DNA of 64,000 nucleotides, taken from NCBI GenBank assembly GCA_033296885.1, contig MU863970.1:1-64000 (forward strand), written 5' to 3'. Both the position numbers and the translations under genes were made by a program. Within the stretch, counting starts at the first letter, position 1. Every line of letters starts with the position of its first letter. Below are positions 28,826 to 39,238 of this stretch, piece by piece. The notes beneath the pieces are model-generated. The model was not told where the DNA came from. It worked only from the letters and a program-made list of their open reading frames with translations, and made no database searches. The stretch comes from Triangularia verruculosa (lineage: Eukaryota; Ascomycota; Sordariomycetes; Sordariales; Podosporaceae).

Positions 28826-31800
28826 ATGAATAACCCACCGGACGGTGTCTCGAGAGACAGTCGCCTAGGAGTTCAATCACTGGTGCCCCTTCCGAAGAAC
28901 TTCCAGCAGACCCCCGATATTGCTCCCCGCACATCATCAATGACGCCCCAGAGTCGGGACTCTGCGAACGCGGCTACTTGGAATCGTGTGACCAATTTCG
29001 TGAAAGGCGCGAAGAAGAAATCCAGCTCGAAAACGTCTGGAAATGTCGACAAGAAAGCTGTGAAGACTGCTACCAAAGACCTCAGAAGTAACCCTGATAT
29101 CATATCGCAACTGCCAGACGAAGTGTTGGAAAATTTGCCGGAAGAGGTATTGAATGGAGTAATACCACCTGATAGGCTTCACTACCTTCCTGAGAGTGTT
29201 CTTGGGAGAGTTTCGCCGTCGAGGCTAGTACAGATCCCTCATCTGGCAGTGGTGGCTAAACAGCATCCAGGAAAGCTTGTTGTAATCCTGAACTCAGCGC
29301 CTGTGCTGGTAGACACCCTCGGCAAGGATGCTATCAGCGTTTTGGGGAAACTCGAGTCTATTTCGTTTATCACACTCCCCGAACAGGTGCAAAGGAAGTT
29401 TGCGGAATTCTTCCCCAAGACGTACAATAAAATCCTGGCCGAGACCCAAGACACTCCTCCTTCACAACCACCTCGTCCAGGAGCGAATAATGACAGTTCG
29501 GGTTACCCAAGTCCGGGTGAAGCCCAACCCCCGCCGGCACAAGCTACACAATCTTCATCTACCCAGCCGCTGTCGACCGAGTTGGCGCCATATATTCCTC
29601 CTCTGTCCGTTCCCCAGGGGTCTCGCGCCACCTCGAGCTTCTCCCAAGACACGTTTTCCCATCTGGATGCCACATTTCAGGGCACCTGGAGCAGCTCTGG
29701 TTCGACCGCTGCTATGCACCAGACCCCGTCGATCGTCCCTGTGTTGCGATCATCCTCTTATCCACAACCCAGCCCCTACGAACAGGCTGCTAATGATCCG
29801 ATGAGTTTGTCCAATCCCGGTTCTTTCAGCTCTTCAAATGGCTTCAGCCCTCCGCCCAATACCTTCAATCATCAACAAACCTACAACACTGCGCGCACAT
29901 TTAACCCTACAAGCGCCTACAGTCCCGCCAATACCTACAGCGGTTCAGGCTCCTTTGGTTCGGCCGCTCCATTCGGCCCTATGAGATATCAGACACCAAC
30001 TCCCCAGCTTCAGTCTGGCCCTCCTGCTCAACCCTCTGGGAGTCCTGCCTCACAACCTGGAGCGCCTTCAAGGCCTTCGAGTCCTCTCGGATACTCAAGC
30101 TCTGCTTCCCCTGCATACATCAATCTTCCAAATTCCTGGAATCCCGCAAACGGCCCCCAGCCGTTGCATCATCCTGAGTTGAAACCTCTTCCTGGCATCC
30201 CTGGGGCGGGTTTTGAGGCCCAGAGCTTCCGGGCACGTCAGAGTTCTCTACCCCAAAACCTTCAGGATCAAAGGGAAGCGGTTCTGCCCATTCAAGGTCC
30301 AGACTCCTCAGACCTTCAGACACTTCAGAGCGACAATGCAGCCCAGGGAGGCTCTGCCACAACTCACTCGCAAGAGGCCATGATTCAAGAATGGGAGCTC
30401 CAGGTGGAGAGCTGGAGCAAAGAGAAAAGTGCACTGGAGCAAAGAGAAAAGACACTGGAGCAAAGGGTGGCGGCCCTGGAAGCGGATTTAGCAGCCGAGA
30501 AAGAGCGGCTCGAGGGTAAAATCAAGAGCATAGGTCGCCTTGAGGGAGAAAGGGACCGCTTACAGAATGAGAAGCAAGGCGTAGAACTCGAAAAGCAGCG
30601 CCTAATGGCGGAGAAAGACGTTGTCGAGGCCGAGAAAGAGAAGCTCAAGGATAAGCAGACGAAACGGGAGAATATTATCGACAACTACTTGCGCGTCAAA
30701 AAGTGGAAAGGCCTGAAACATCCCAAAGGCCACTTTGATATGATCGTTGACTTTTGTGACGAACAAGTCAAATCAGTGCAAGCGTTGGAGGACACTGTGG
30801 CTAAATTGAAGCTGGAGAACCAAGGTCTGGCAAAGAAGATGCAGAACCACAACAACCTCATTCTGGAGCGCAATGACTGGTACAACAAATTCACGGGTCT
30901 GGAAGCCCAGCTCAAGGGAATCAACGATGAGCATCAAAAGCGGCTGGATGATGAGAATAGACGGTATCAACAGCAGCTCGAGGATGATAGAAAACTTCAT
31001 CAACAGCAGCTTCAGGCAGAAAGAAACAAGCATCAGTCTGAGAACACAGAGCTGCGAAACCGACTTGACAACCACGAAGCTCGACACAATTCTGCGACAG
31101 AGAAGCTACGAACAGTTCTCCAAACCGAGATTGATACGCTACTGCGAGAGAAGGACGAGATGCAGGAGCAGCACCAAAAACAGTATGATGGGTACGGAAG
31201 AGAACTTAAAAGGCTAAGGGGCGAACACGAAGCCAAGTTGGAACAGCAGAACATTACGCATCAGGCCGAGTTGAAGGCATTGGCAGATCACTGCCAACAA
31301 CTTCTGGATAATGTCGGTTATCAGTATGAAGTGAACAAGCAACAAGAAGTCAAGGTTCTTGAGAATAAGGTTCGGTTGCTGGAAAGCAGCTTGGTGGATA
31401 ATTCAGATGACTACAGGCCAGCAACCGATGACCACCTCCAAGTCGACTTTGACCAGATCAATCTCGATATTGGTAAGGTTACTCACAACCTACCGTCAGT
31501 CGACTTTTTCCAGATCAGCCACCTCGACCCAAGCGGGTTTCTGGAAAGAGAAGGGAGGGACCAGCTGAGGTTCCTGTTGCAAAGCATCATCTGGGGCGAC
31601 TTGAAGTCGGGGTTCTTCTCCTCTCCGTTTGGGCTTGGCGCCTTAGGTCCGCGAGATGGAAAGCGAAGGCTCCTAGAACTATGGATCGCTTATCGAAAAC
31701 TGCTTGGAAACGGGAAATCTGACGGTATGTCATGGATGATAATGGCGGGCATTTCCTGCAGTACTAACATATCACCTGTCATTGCAGTTCAGCTACCTAT

Positions 31801-32329
31801 CGGAGAATATGATATGCCGGACGTCGAGAAAGGCTACATCGAGTTTCTTCGACAAGACAAGGAAACCAACAAATGGAGGTCTTCCACCTTCCAAGCCGTC
31901 ATGGCCGCCCTACTACCGAAGAAGGGAAAGGAGAACTCAGCGTTGACGGAGTACCTAAGCTCGCCCTTCTTTCAGAACCGAAACCACGTGCTCGACAGCA
32001 TCCTTACGACGCTACGTCGAATTTGTGGTGGTGGTATCCCACAGGCCATCGAACAAACGGTACAGGGGATGGTGTTCAAGGCTAGCGAACTCGCCTTGCA
32101 GTTCGGTATGCAACGAGCAGAGCTTGGGCTTGATATGCCTGAAAGGAACGCTCTGGTCCCGATTGGCCAAGCGTTTGTGATCTGCTACGATAATGACGCC
32201 GAGCATGGGATGCAAAAGTCGGTATTCCTTGGTGTTTCGCCCACATGTTACAAAACTGTAGACGGCAGGAACGATATAACGACGACGAAGGTCATCTCGC
32301 CAGGTCACATTTATCCATATAGTCATTGA
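28826..32329 (+). CDS. Large coiled-coil protein of unknown function (about 1146 aa), two exons
   Basis: The frame is open throughout, but 31725-31787 has GTATGT...GTACTAACAT...GCAG and is 63 bases long, so it is read as an in-frame intron; removal gives SDVQLPIGEY. Residues 85-200 hold short LPxEVL-type repeats (QLPDEVLENLPEEVLNGVIP). Residues 205-500 are disordered, rich in Pro, Ser, Gln, Tyr and Asn. Residues 520-870 are a long charged coiled coil (QREKTLEQR..., LEGERDRLQNEKQ). The last ~270 residues are globular, with FLLQSIIWGDLKSG and a conserved-looking end. Unknown family; likely a structural or scaffold protein. Confidence 0.8.
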   Translation: MNNPPDGVSRDSRLGVQSLVPLPKNFQQTPDIAPRTSSMTPQSRDSANAATWNRVTNFVKGAKKKSSSKTSGNVDKKAVKTATKDLRSNPDIISQLPDEVLENLPEEVLNGVIPPDRLHYLPESVLGRVSPSRLVQIPHLAVVAKQHPGKLVVILNSAPVLVDTLGKDAISVLGKLESISFITLPEQVQRKFAEFFPKTYNKILAETQDTPPSQPPRPGANNDSSGYPSPGEAQPPPAQATQSSSTQPLSTELAPYIPPLSVPQGSRATSSFSQDTFSHLDATFQGTWSSSGSTAAMHQTPSIVPVLRSSSYPQPSPYEQAANDPMSLSNPGSFSSSNGFSPPPNTFNHQQTYNTARTFNPTSAYSPANTYSGSGSFGSAAPFGPMRYQTPTPQLQSGPPAQPSGSPASQPGAPSRPSSPLGYSSSASPAYINLPNSWNPANGPQPLHHPELKPLPGIPGAGFEAQSFRARQSSLPQNLQDQREAVLPIQGPDSSDLQTLQSDNAAQGGSATTHSQEAMIQEWELQVESWSKEKSALEQREKTLEQRVAALEADLAAEKERLEGKIKSIGRLEGERDRLQNEKQGVELEKQRLMAEKDVVEAEKEKLKDKQTKRENIIDNYLRVKKWKGLKHPKGHFDMIVDFCDEQVKSVQALEDTVAKLKLENQGLAKKMQNHNNLILERNDWYNKFTGLEAQLKGINDEHQKRLDDENRRYQQQLEDDRKLHQQQLQAERNKHQSENTELRNRLDNHEARHNSATEKLRTVLQTEIDTLLREKDEMQEQHQKQYDGYGRELKRLRGEHEAKLEQQNITHQAELKALADHCQQLLDNVGYQYEVNKQQEVKVLENKVRLLESSLVDNSDDYRPATDDHLQVDFDQINLDIGKVTHNLPSVDFFQISHLDPSGFLEREGRDQLRFLLQSIIWGDLKSGFFSSPFGLGALGPRDGKRRLLELWIAYRKLLGNGKSDGMSWMIMAGISCSTNISPVIAVQLPIGEYDMPDVEKGYIEFLRQDKETNKWRSSTFQAVMAALLPKKGKENSALTEYLSSPFFQNRNHVLDSILTTLRRICGGGIPQAIEQTVQGMVFKASELALQFGMQRAELGLDMPERNALVPIGQAFVICYDNDAEHGMQKSVFLGVSPTCYKTVDGRNDITTTKVISPGHIYPYSH

Positions 32330-33591
32330 GGACAGCAATGGGCTGGATAGGTATGTAGATTCACGGGAAAGGCCGGGCAGGTAGGATTGGTTGTGACCAT
32401 GACCCAATGTTGTGTATGAGCGGAAATACAGGTTGTTAGCCTCGTGGAATTAGTAGCTGTTGGTTGGACCTCTATCTGAACCGATCTTCACATCCCTACA
32501 ATATTTCATCTTCCACTTCTTGATCAGGGTTAGTGTTGGGACATTGGACTCTTGAGCATTATGGGACCTCGATGGCGGTAAAAGACCCGGCGTCAAGTGT
32601 AAGTTGGCAAAAAAGAGGATCTCATCACAGCGGTCGCTTTCCAACTTCGCAAGTGGTGCTGGATACGCCACGCTACCTAGCGTTAACAAATTTGCTGACG
32701 ATTTGGCGGAAGATCTGTTAAGGTATCCGCATCTTTGCCAGCTCAGTCCCCACCCCACTGAATCTCGACTCTTCTCGAGCTTCCGCAGTTACACGCAGGC
32801 AAAATCACACCATCAGCTGTCCCTTTGCGAACCATTGTTCTGGCCGGTTTCGCTCAACAACCGATGGGCGAAACCCCTCAATTGTGGCGTCTGCCTGCAT
32901 GGTCTTCGTGTCGCTCTGGGCGGTTCTCGAGACGAGGCTCTGGGAGCGCCATCGATAACGCCAGTCGAGAACAAGTCCTCCGCATCTGTCCGCACAGTGC
33001 GTGTGTTGCGGCCCTCCAGTCTGGGTACTTTTGATCAAAGTATCGATCCCCCTTATCACGGCGCAGCAACTCCATTGCAGTCGAGACCCAAGCAAGTTGT
33101 CGGACATTGTGAGAGCCCCCTGACTCTATTGGCCGTCTGTGTCGACGTGCTGCCAAGAAGGATGAAGCCGCATTTCCTCTTCCAGGTCCGCCTACAATGG
33201 TGTGGGCCGAGCTGAATGGCTCGCTCAGACAGAGCAACCGATCGAACACCACATTGTTGAGAACGATGACTACCCTGGCCCAAGGCAGACTCGGTGGATG
33301 GGCCCTGTCAAATGGTTCCGTGAACAACTGTCAGCTTCAGCCAAGTCCGCGGGCCGTGGCTTGACCTTCAAGCAACCTTGTGTATCCAATAACACGACAC
33401 CACACTGGCTGAATCGAGGAGATGGCTTTGTGTATGGCAGAGCACCTCAGCAATCATAATATTTGTGGATCCTCACATCCTTCTATCTTCAGCCAACAAC
33501 ACGATAGATTCACCACTTTACCTGCCAGAACGATACCCTGCACAATGAACCGAGGAGCTAGAGGTATCTTTGCACCCGAACTCATCTAGCG
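32330..33591. other. 1.26-kb intergenic region
   Basis: 3' flank of the coiled-coil gene and promoter of the gene at 33592. Overlapping frames on both strands between 32600 and 33330 were examined. None shows a signal peptide, motif or biased composition that would support a gene. Confidence 0.45.
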
Positions 33592-36500
33592 ATGGCTCAT
33601 CTTCTACGCTCGCCCCGCGAAATATGGCACCGTCAACTCCTCGACACCGGTGCCAGGATCCAGTTGGACTCAGTCCAGGACTTCCCTTACGCGGCTCTCC
33701 GGGATGCCACAGATGCGTTCGTTCATAAGCAAGGGCTTGTTCCAGGCTCACCAAAATGCGATTCCATTCTTCGAGAATTGGCCTTGGAGCACGTCACCCG
33801 CGAAGGTGGATCGGAAAGAGTTGGTCTCGTCGCCTGCCTTCACGCCCTTTCTTCTTCCGTCGGGGCCACATTGCTAGTAGCAATGAGAGAGAAGTGCTTG
33901 GTCGAGAGAACGAGCCCCCGATTCTTGGGTTGCTTGACGCTTGGGATTCGGGCGAACCCATCACTCATCAAGAAAACGGATTGTCAAGTTGCAAATGTTC
34001 TCTTGAGTTTGTTAGCTGGCACCGACTTCCTCCCAGCCATTAGTCAACTCTTTCAAGCCCTAGAGGAAGGCCCTGATCCACAACTTCTACCTTCTTCCTA
34101 TATCATTACTCTCTTGCACACGATAGACTTCTCCACGGCCTTTAGGACTCATCTAGATATCTTGCAACAAGAACGAAAATACATAAGCCTCTACGACGCG
34201 GTGTCTTGGCTTAGATCGGTTTCTGACCACCCTGAAACCTCCACCGCAAAGGCGGTAGCAGCTGCTTTGGTACCGGAAAGAATGTTTTGGGCCACCTGGA
34301 GGCCAAATCAGACTCGATTGAAGAAATGGGAAAGAGGGGGTTTCTCAGACGCCCAGAGACAAAAGCTATGCTATGTGTTTGATCTCGAGGGGCCAGACAT
34401 CACCGGTTGCGGATATCCAACTCTCAAGGACTCTGTGCCCGGGTGCTTCGACGTCGTACAAGTCGCCAACCACGACGTTTCGTTACTCCACCGCCTCTTA
34501 ACCAACCTAGACAAGGCGCAGCATATTTCTGGCTCATATGCCACCAATCTCATCATCCACCTTTGTATCAACAAGACCAACCCTCTTGACAATGACCTCC
34601 TGTCTCTCACCGAAGCGATTCTGGAAACTGACGATGACGACACCATTCACTCGATCCTCATGTGGCTCCAAACGTATCAGTCGGGGTTCGACATTCGAAT
34701 GACAGCACTGACGAAGGTACTTCCCATTTTAGAGGTCTTTCCCAATCTTCAGCGCTTGCTTGCGGGATACGTCAGTCTAGACGTAGGCCAGGTGTACTTA
34801 GCAGCCAGAGAGGAATACAAGTTGATTCTCAAGACGGACGTTGCTGAGAATCTCGCCATGACAATCCACGCCTTCGGAATGGCCATCTTGAGAGCAGATT
34901 GGCTCCATGGCTCTCTGCCACCGGACCTCTGGGAAAATCTGCATCAGTTGCCGCCCAAGGAAACCCTTGACGAAATCTTTGAAGCACTTGAAGCATCCCG
35001 CATCGTCAATGAGGATATCAAAACGTACCTCAGAGCAGTAATCGGAGGAGAAACTCGAAGCGACTCTCCTCCCATCGGGACTCTGTTAGCAGTCGTCCGC
35101 CAAACCATCAGGTTCTACGCGCGAGGTGTCGAGCCTGAGAGAGCAAAGCTTGCCACGGAGATCGAACCCCTGCGATACTATGACCCAAAAGCCTACGATG
35201 CCTGCCTTGATCAGCTCTTGAAGGAGGATATCGTGCTCGTGAAAGATATGCTTCCGCTGGTCCGGTCTGAGAGCTATTCTTCCTGTGTCGAATTTGCGCG
35301 TCTCTTGGCACAACGACAGCAGTTACGATGTCATACTCACGAATGTTGGCATCAGCTGTTGTTCTTCCGGTTGCTGCAGCGGAGACAAGAGTTGCTAGCG
35401 TGGTCAGCTGCTGAACTTCCTCTGCAAAACTGGGTGCAATGGGCACATGACCTCAGGGCTCTGTTTTCACGGCCAAAAGGCAGCACCAGCAGTGACACCT
35501 CGACGATGTCTCTCTCGGACATTGGGTTCACGCCAGAGAGGTACCAATGGTGGGATGTTCTTCAGTATCAGTTTGGAAGTGCGGTTGCGATACTGGATTA
35601 TTTGGCCCAACAAGGCCGGGGCAATCTGAAGTGGTTATGGCTCCAGGAGATACCAGAGACAATTGTGTTGTTGGATATTTTGCAGTACCAGCACAAGGTC
35701 ATGCCTCAAGATTCCGTTTTGATGTCCCTGTTTCAGCCAGAACCATCCAGGATCGGTTTAATATGCATGGTCCTATCAGGCCTGCGCCGTGCGACTCCTT
35801 CGGGCAAGATGGCTCTTCAGAATCTGTTTGCCCGGGAAAAGCAATTGGGTGCCGGAAAATGGAACCGACAGGCCACACAGGTCTTGAGTTACTGTTTGAG
35901 ACGCTCACCTGAGATCAACGTTGATGAAATGAGTTGTAATTCCCTTTGGGCGTTTACGAGTCTCTTGGGACTGGAAGACACCATTGACGGCCACGGCTTG
36001 CAGGTTGCTAGAGAATGCATCATGGCCGATTACGCGAATCTGGTTCTGCTCGCAAAGAACCTTCTTGAGATGCAAGTGCTGCTTCGGAATTCCGACGCAG
36101 CTAGAACAACCGCATTGATGGATGAGCTCGGTATAGAAGATGCCCCTTCACCTGAAGCACGGGAGGAAGACACAGCCATGATTCCGGCCCACCTCAGCAG
36201 CTTCATCGAAGCAGTTGGGGAAAGCCAATGGGAGCTTTGCTTCCCTTTGAAGCAAATCACAGCGCAAAAGAAACAAGCTATCGGCATTAACCCATCTGCC
36301 CGTCTGCTCCTAGTCAGGATCTCCCTTTTGGAGCAGCAACCCGCCTTCTGCATCCACTTCCACCCTGACAACAACGATAGCAATAGTCGCGCGCACGGCC
36401 TATGGCATGCAAGCGGCCACAACATGCCAGACGGAATTGTCTGCTTTGCAAAGCCGTCGCTGTTCACATACATCCTCAGTCGGCGGTTGTCGATCTTCCT

Positions 36501-37443
36501 CTGCGGCGGTGGCTTCGCCCAGGGCCAACAGCTAGAGAATGTCTATGCCTTCATCTCATTGGTGCTAGCTTCTCCCACAACGCATTGCCCAGTATGCGTT
36601 GAGCAACTAAATTACGTCGTTTATCGCCCTACCATCTGCCGCTCCCAGCTTTGCGAAAAGGCTTTCCTACGCGCTCCTCTAGAGGTCAGAACGCATCACC
36701 TCCTGTTGGATCTACCAGCGTTGGACTTTTTGCTGAGCTGTGTGTACTCCGCCAACGTCTCTGTTCCAGATCTAAGCAGTGAGCTCAGATCGGTGATCGA
36801 CTCTTTTCCCACTTTGACCGGCAGAGCCTCGTCTCCGGGGGAGATTTTGGATCAGATCTTGAGAGGAGATACAGGAACCAGTGAAAGCCATGGTGTTTCA
36901 CCAGCAGAGCGAGGAACCGTGATATCCTGGATGAGCACTCAGTTCCGGGGCTGGCTCATCTCTGCCCCGCCTGGGTCAAAAATACCGGCCATGCCGGGGG
37001 TTGTGCAGCTCGTGCTAAGAAACGGAGACACTAACACCAAGATGTCCTCCCAGCAGGATCAGAATAATATACAAGACAAAAGCGGGATGATCAAGTTCTT
37101 GGGATCTGGCCTGGGAACAACGAGCATGTGGGAAATCTTGTGCAAAGGCTCAGTAGCTCGCAATGCCAGCGAGCAGGATCAGTCCGCTGCAGATGTATCG
37201 GATGAGGAGCCACCGACGGATCTAAAAGCGTGCCGTAAGACAAAAACCATATGGAAGGGCAGTTCGCTGATGAACCGGAGGTTGTTTGTAGCCTGTGAAA
37301 ACTCTGGCGGTGGAAATCTCATGATAAGGTACATCTTTTTGTGTCCAGAGGGATTTGAGCCGCCTCGGATGAGGATAATTGGCGATGCTTTGACGCAAAG
37401 TTTTGCTGCTTTACGGGCTGGACGGTTGGCTAAGGAGAGCTGA
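33592..37443 (+). CDS. Large helical protein with degenerate PARP-like C-terminal region (1283 aa)
   Basis: Single exon. Residues 1 to about 980 look all-helical with no recognised domain. From about 998 a cysteine group (HCPVCVEQLNYVVYRPTICR, then LCEKAFLRAPLEVR) is followed by LPALDFLLSCVYSAN, then RGTVISWMSTQFRGWLIS, KIPAMPGVVQLVLRN and KFLGSGLGTTSMWEILCKG. I recall this order of segments from fungal poly(ADP-ribose) polymerase-like proteins, where the last reads roughly FHGT...W.IL.GL. Here the His that would contact NAD is Leu, so an active transferase is doubtful. Assignment is by pattern memory only. Alternative: an unrelated orphan. Confidence 0.7.
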   Translation: MAHLLRSPREIWHRQLLDTGARIQLDSVQDFPYAALRDATDAFVHKQGLVPGSPKCDSILRELALEHVTREGGSERVGLVACLHALSSSVGATLLVAMREKCLVERTSPRFLGCLTLGIRANPSLIKKTDCQVANVLLSLLAGTDFLPAISQLFQALEEGPDPQLLPSSYIITLLHTIDFSTAFRTHLDILQQERKYISLYDAVSWLRSVSDHPETSTAKAVAAALVPERMFWATWRPNQTRLKKWERGGFSDAQRQKLCYVFDLEGPDITGCGYPTLKDSVPGCFDVVQVANHDVSLLHRLLTNLDKAQHISGSYATNLIIHLCINKTNPLDNDLLSLTEAILETDDDDTIHSILMWLQTYQSGFDIRMTALTKVLPILEVFPNLQRLLAGYVSLDVGQVYLAAREEYKLILKTDVAENLAMTIHAFGMAILRADWLHGSLPPDLWENLHQLPPKETLDEIFEALEASRIVNEDIKTYLRAVIGGETRSDSPPIGTLLAVVRQTIRFYARGVEPERAKLATEIEPLRYYDPKAYDACLDQLLKEDIVLVKDMLPLVRSESYSSCVEFARLLAQRQQLRCHTHECWHQLLFFRLLQRRQELLAWSAAELPLQNWVQWAHDLRALFSRPKGSTSSDTSTMSLSDIGFTPERYQWWDVLQYQFGSAVAILDYLAQQGRGNLKWLWLQEIPETIVLLDILQYQHKVMPQDSVLMSLFQPEPSRIGLICMVLSGLRRATPSGKMALQNLFAREKQLGAGKWNRQATQVLSYCLRRSPEINVDEMSCNSLWAFTSLLGLEDTIDGHGLQVARECIMADYANLVLLAKNLLEMQVLLRNSDAARTTALMDELGIEDAPSPEAREEDTAMIPAHLSSFIEAVGESQWELCFPLKQITAQKKQAIGINPSARLLLVRISLLEQQPAFCIHFHPDNNDSNSRAHGLWHASGHNMPDGIVCFAKPSLFTYILSRRLSIFLCGGGFAQGQQLENVYAFISLVLASPTTHCPVCVEQLNYVVYRPTICRSQLCEKAFLRAPLEVRTHHLLLDLPALDFLLSCVYSANVSVPDLSSELRSVIDSFPTLTGRASSPGEILDQILRGDTGTSESHGVSPAERGTVISWMSTQFRGWLISAPPGSKIPAMPGVVQLVLRNGDTNTKMSSQQDQNNIQDKSGMIKFLGSGLGTTSMWEILCKGSVARNASEQDQSAADVSDEEPPTDLKACRKTKTIWKGSSLMNRRLFVACENSGGGNLMIRYIFLCPEGFEPPRMRIIGDALTQSFAALRAGRLAKES

Positions 37444-37786
37444 GAGGTGAGGACGTAGTTAGGTTGATACCCCTTCAACACATATATGTAAATCTCAGAT
37501 GTTGCCAGGACAATTGTTCTCTAGATAACTCGAGGAACAGCTTCAACACTATTCCACAGACACGTGATATACCTATTGGCCACGACATTGAAACGTCCTC
37601 TGTAGCCGCCAAGGTCCACGCAGGAGCTGAGAGCTCAATTCAGCTCCTGGCAGCCAATCTGCAGGCGACCTAGGCAGACTGCCAGCCTGGTCAAGGGTGG
37701 CGCGCACTAATGAGCTGCTGCGTAGGGACACATGAAGTTGTTCCCCTCCCTTCTTGACATCCTTCTTCTCATGAATTATCTCTTCA
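37444..37786. other. Intergenic, no feature seen
   Basis: Tandem same-direction spacing. Contains CAGGAGCTGAGAGCTC followed by AATTCAGCTCCTGGC at about 37620-37650, a short imperfect inverted repeat that may be a 3'-end hairpin. Confidence 0.4.
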
Positions 37787-39238
37787 TTGTCTTCTACAAT
37801 CCCAATCTCAATTACAACAACCGCGATGCCGTCGCTTTTCACGCACCACCTCGGCGCGCATCACTCCGGCCAAACACTACCCCCACCAACACCCTCATCA
37901 GCCAACACTGACCTCTCCCGTCACACGTCACTCCAATCCCACTCGTCGCGATCGGCCACCACTTGGTCCCCTGGGCTTCCCCAGCGCTCCTTTCCATCCC
38001 GGCAGAACAGGCCACTGCCAATAACCCCAGAGCACAGAGCAGCACTCGAGCAGCAATTCCCCGGCCTCCATGCAGACCTCGTGAGCGAGGCGAGGCTTTT
38101 ACTAGGGCAAATCCAAGCAATCCAACAGACTCTCCCCGGTTCTCTTTCGGAAACCGAAAAGGACGAGGACATCATTGCATTCTTGCAAAACCTGGTCCAT
38201 GGGAAGATCTTCTCTGCGCTCTCCCCCCCGGCATCCTCACGCGAACTTAACAAAGGCAGCCATGGACAAATATTGAGACCCATCAGAGCTATATCCCGGA
38301 ACATCGAGGCCCGGCTGTCAAAAAACGACCGGTATGGCGCCATCGGGATCGCAATCGACGACCTTCGCTCTGCCGTCGGGGAGGATGGCGATTACCCAGA
38401 CGACGAACGTGAGCAGAAAGCACGGGATAGGATAGAGCTCATCCGAGCCGCCATGGCAGAAGGCGACGAGTACGACAAGTTCTGGGACGAAGTCACCATG
38501 CACCTTGACCATGAGCTTCCAATCCCGGCTTCCGCTGAGTATTCCAACCAGATCACTTTCAAAGCCGGGGTGCCGGTCAGGGCAATACCGCGGGAGCGGT
38601 TTTTGGCGACGAATGATGGATATGCCTGGGACATGGCAGAGTTGACCGAGGAAATCATTGCCCAGAGAGGCGAGTACAGCAATCCAGTCACAGGGAGGAC
38701 GTTTGAAGAGGAGGATGCGGAGTTGATCAAGGGGCATCCATTGGGGAGGTCGATTGACGATGCTGTACGTGCTGCTGCTGCTGTTCAGCAGCAACGAGAA
38801 CAAACACAAGGTAAAGCAGAGATGGACGGTCAGGGGAAGGACGAGGAAAGGTGGGAGGCAAAGTTATCGGCGCAGTGGGCCAAACAGATGCATCAGAACA
38901 TCAGGGACAAGGCCGAGAAGGAGAGGGAAGCTGAAGGTTTGATCTCCGGGTTTGGGAAGTTGAAGCTGAATGTCTCACCATCGACAGCTGCGGTTGAACT
39001 ACCGTCTACAACAGTGTCGGGGTCGGAATATATGTCTCCCAAGCCAGTCCAGCCGGAAGCGCCCTCGCAGTTTCCTGACCACACAACTATCGCGGAACTT
39101 CCTGGCTCCAACGAGAGTGTGCCACGGCCTGTGGTGAAGAGGGAGGCTGCTAAGAACAACACATCTGTAAGTTCAGGGCAGAACGAGTATGGAGATGATG
39201 AGTGGTACAACAAGGCCTTTAGTTCAATTGTCCTATAG
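37787..39238 (+). CDS. Protein of unknown function (up to 483 aa)
   Basis: Single exon. The first Met is used; a second at codon 14 (MPSLFTHHLG) is equally possible. Residues 1-90 are Ser/Pro/His-rich. About 95-170 is helical (HRAALEQQFPGLHADLVSEA), about 180-300 is charged and probably folded, with DRIELIRAAMAEGDEYDKFW. The C-terminal 180 residues are Gln/Glu/Lys-rich, then disordered, ending in DDEWYNKAFSSIVL. No membrane span or catalytic motif recognised. Confidence 0.7.
   Translation: MSSTIPISITTTAMPSLFTHHLGAHHSGQTLPPPTPSSANTDLSRHTSLQSHSSRSATTWSPGLPQRSFPSRQNRPLPITPEHRAALEQQFPGLHADLVSEARLLLGQIQAIQQTLPGSLSETEKDEDIIAFLQNLVHGKIFSALSPPASSRELNKGSHGQILRPIRAISRNIEARLSKNDRYGAIGIAIDDLRSAVGEDGDYPDDEREQKARDRIELIRAAMAEGDEYDKFWDEVTMHLDHELPIPASAEYSNQITFKAGVPVRAIPRERFLATNDGYAWDMAELTEEIIAQRGEYSNPVTGRTFEEEDAELIKGHPLGRSIDDAVRAAAAVQQQREQTQGKAEMDGQGKDEERWEAKLSAQWAKQMHQNIRDKAEKEREAEGLISGFGKLKLNVSPSTAAVELPSTTVSGSEYMSPKPVQPEAPSQFPDHTTIAELPGSNESVPRPVVKREAAKNNTSVSSGQNEYGDDEWYNKAFSSIVL

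Noticed and set aside
32604..33327. Overlapping long frames on both strands in the 1.26-kb gap
   Set aside because: They overlap each other on opposite strands, show no domain, signal peptide or splice-supported extension, and have mixed composition like random frames.
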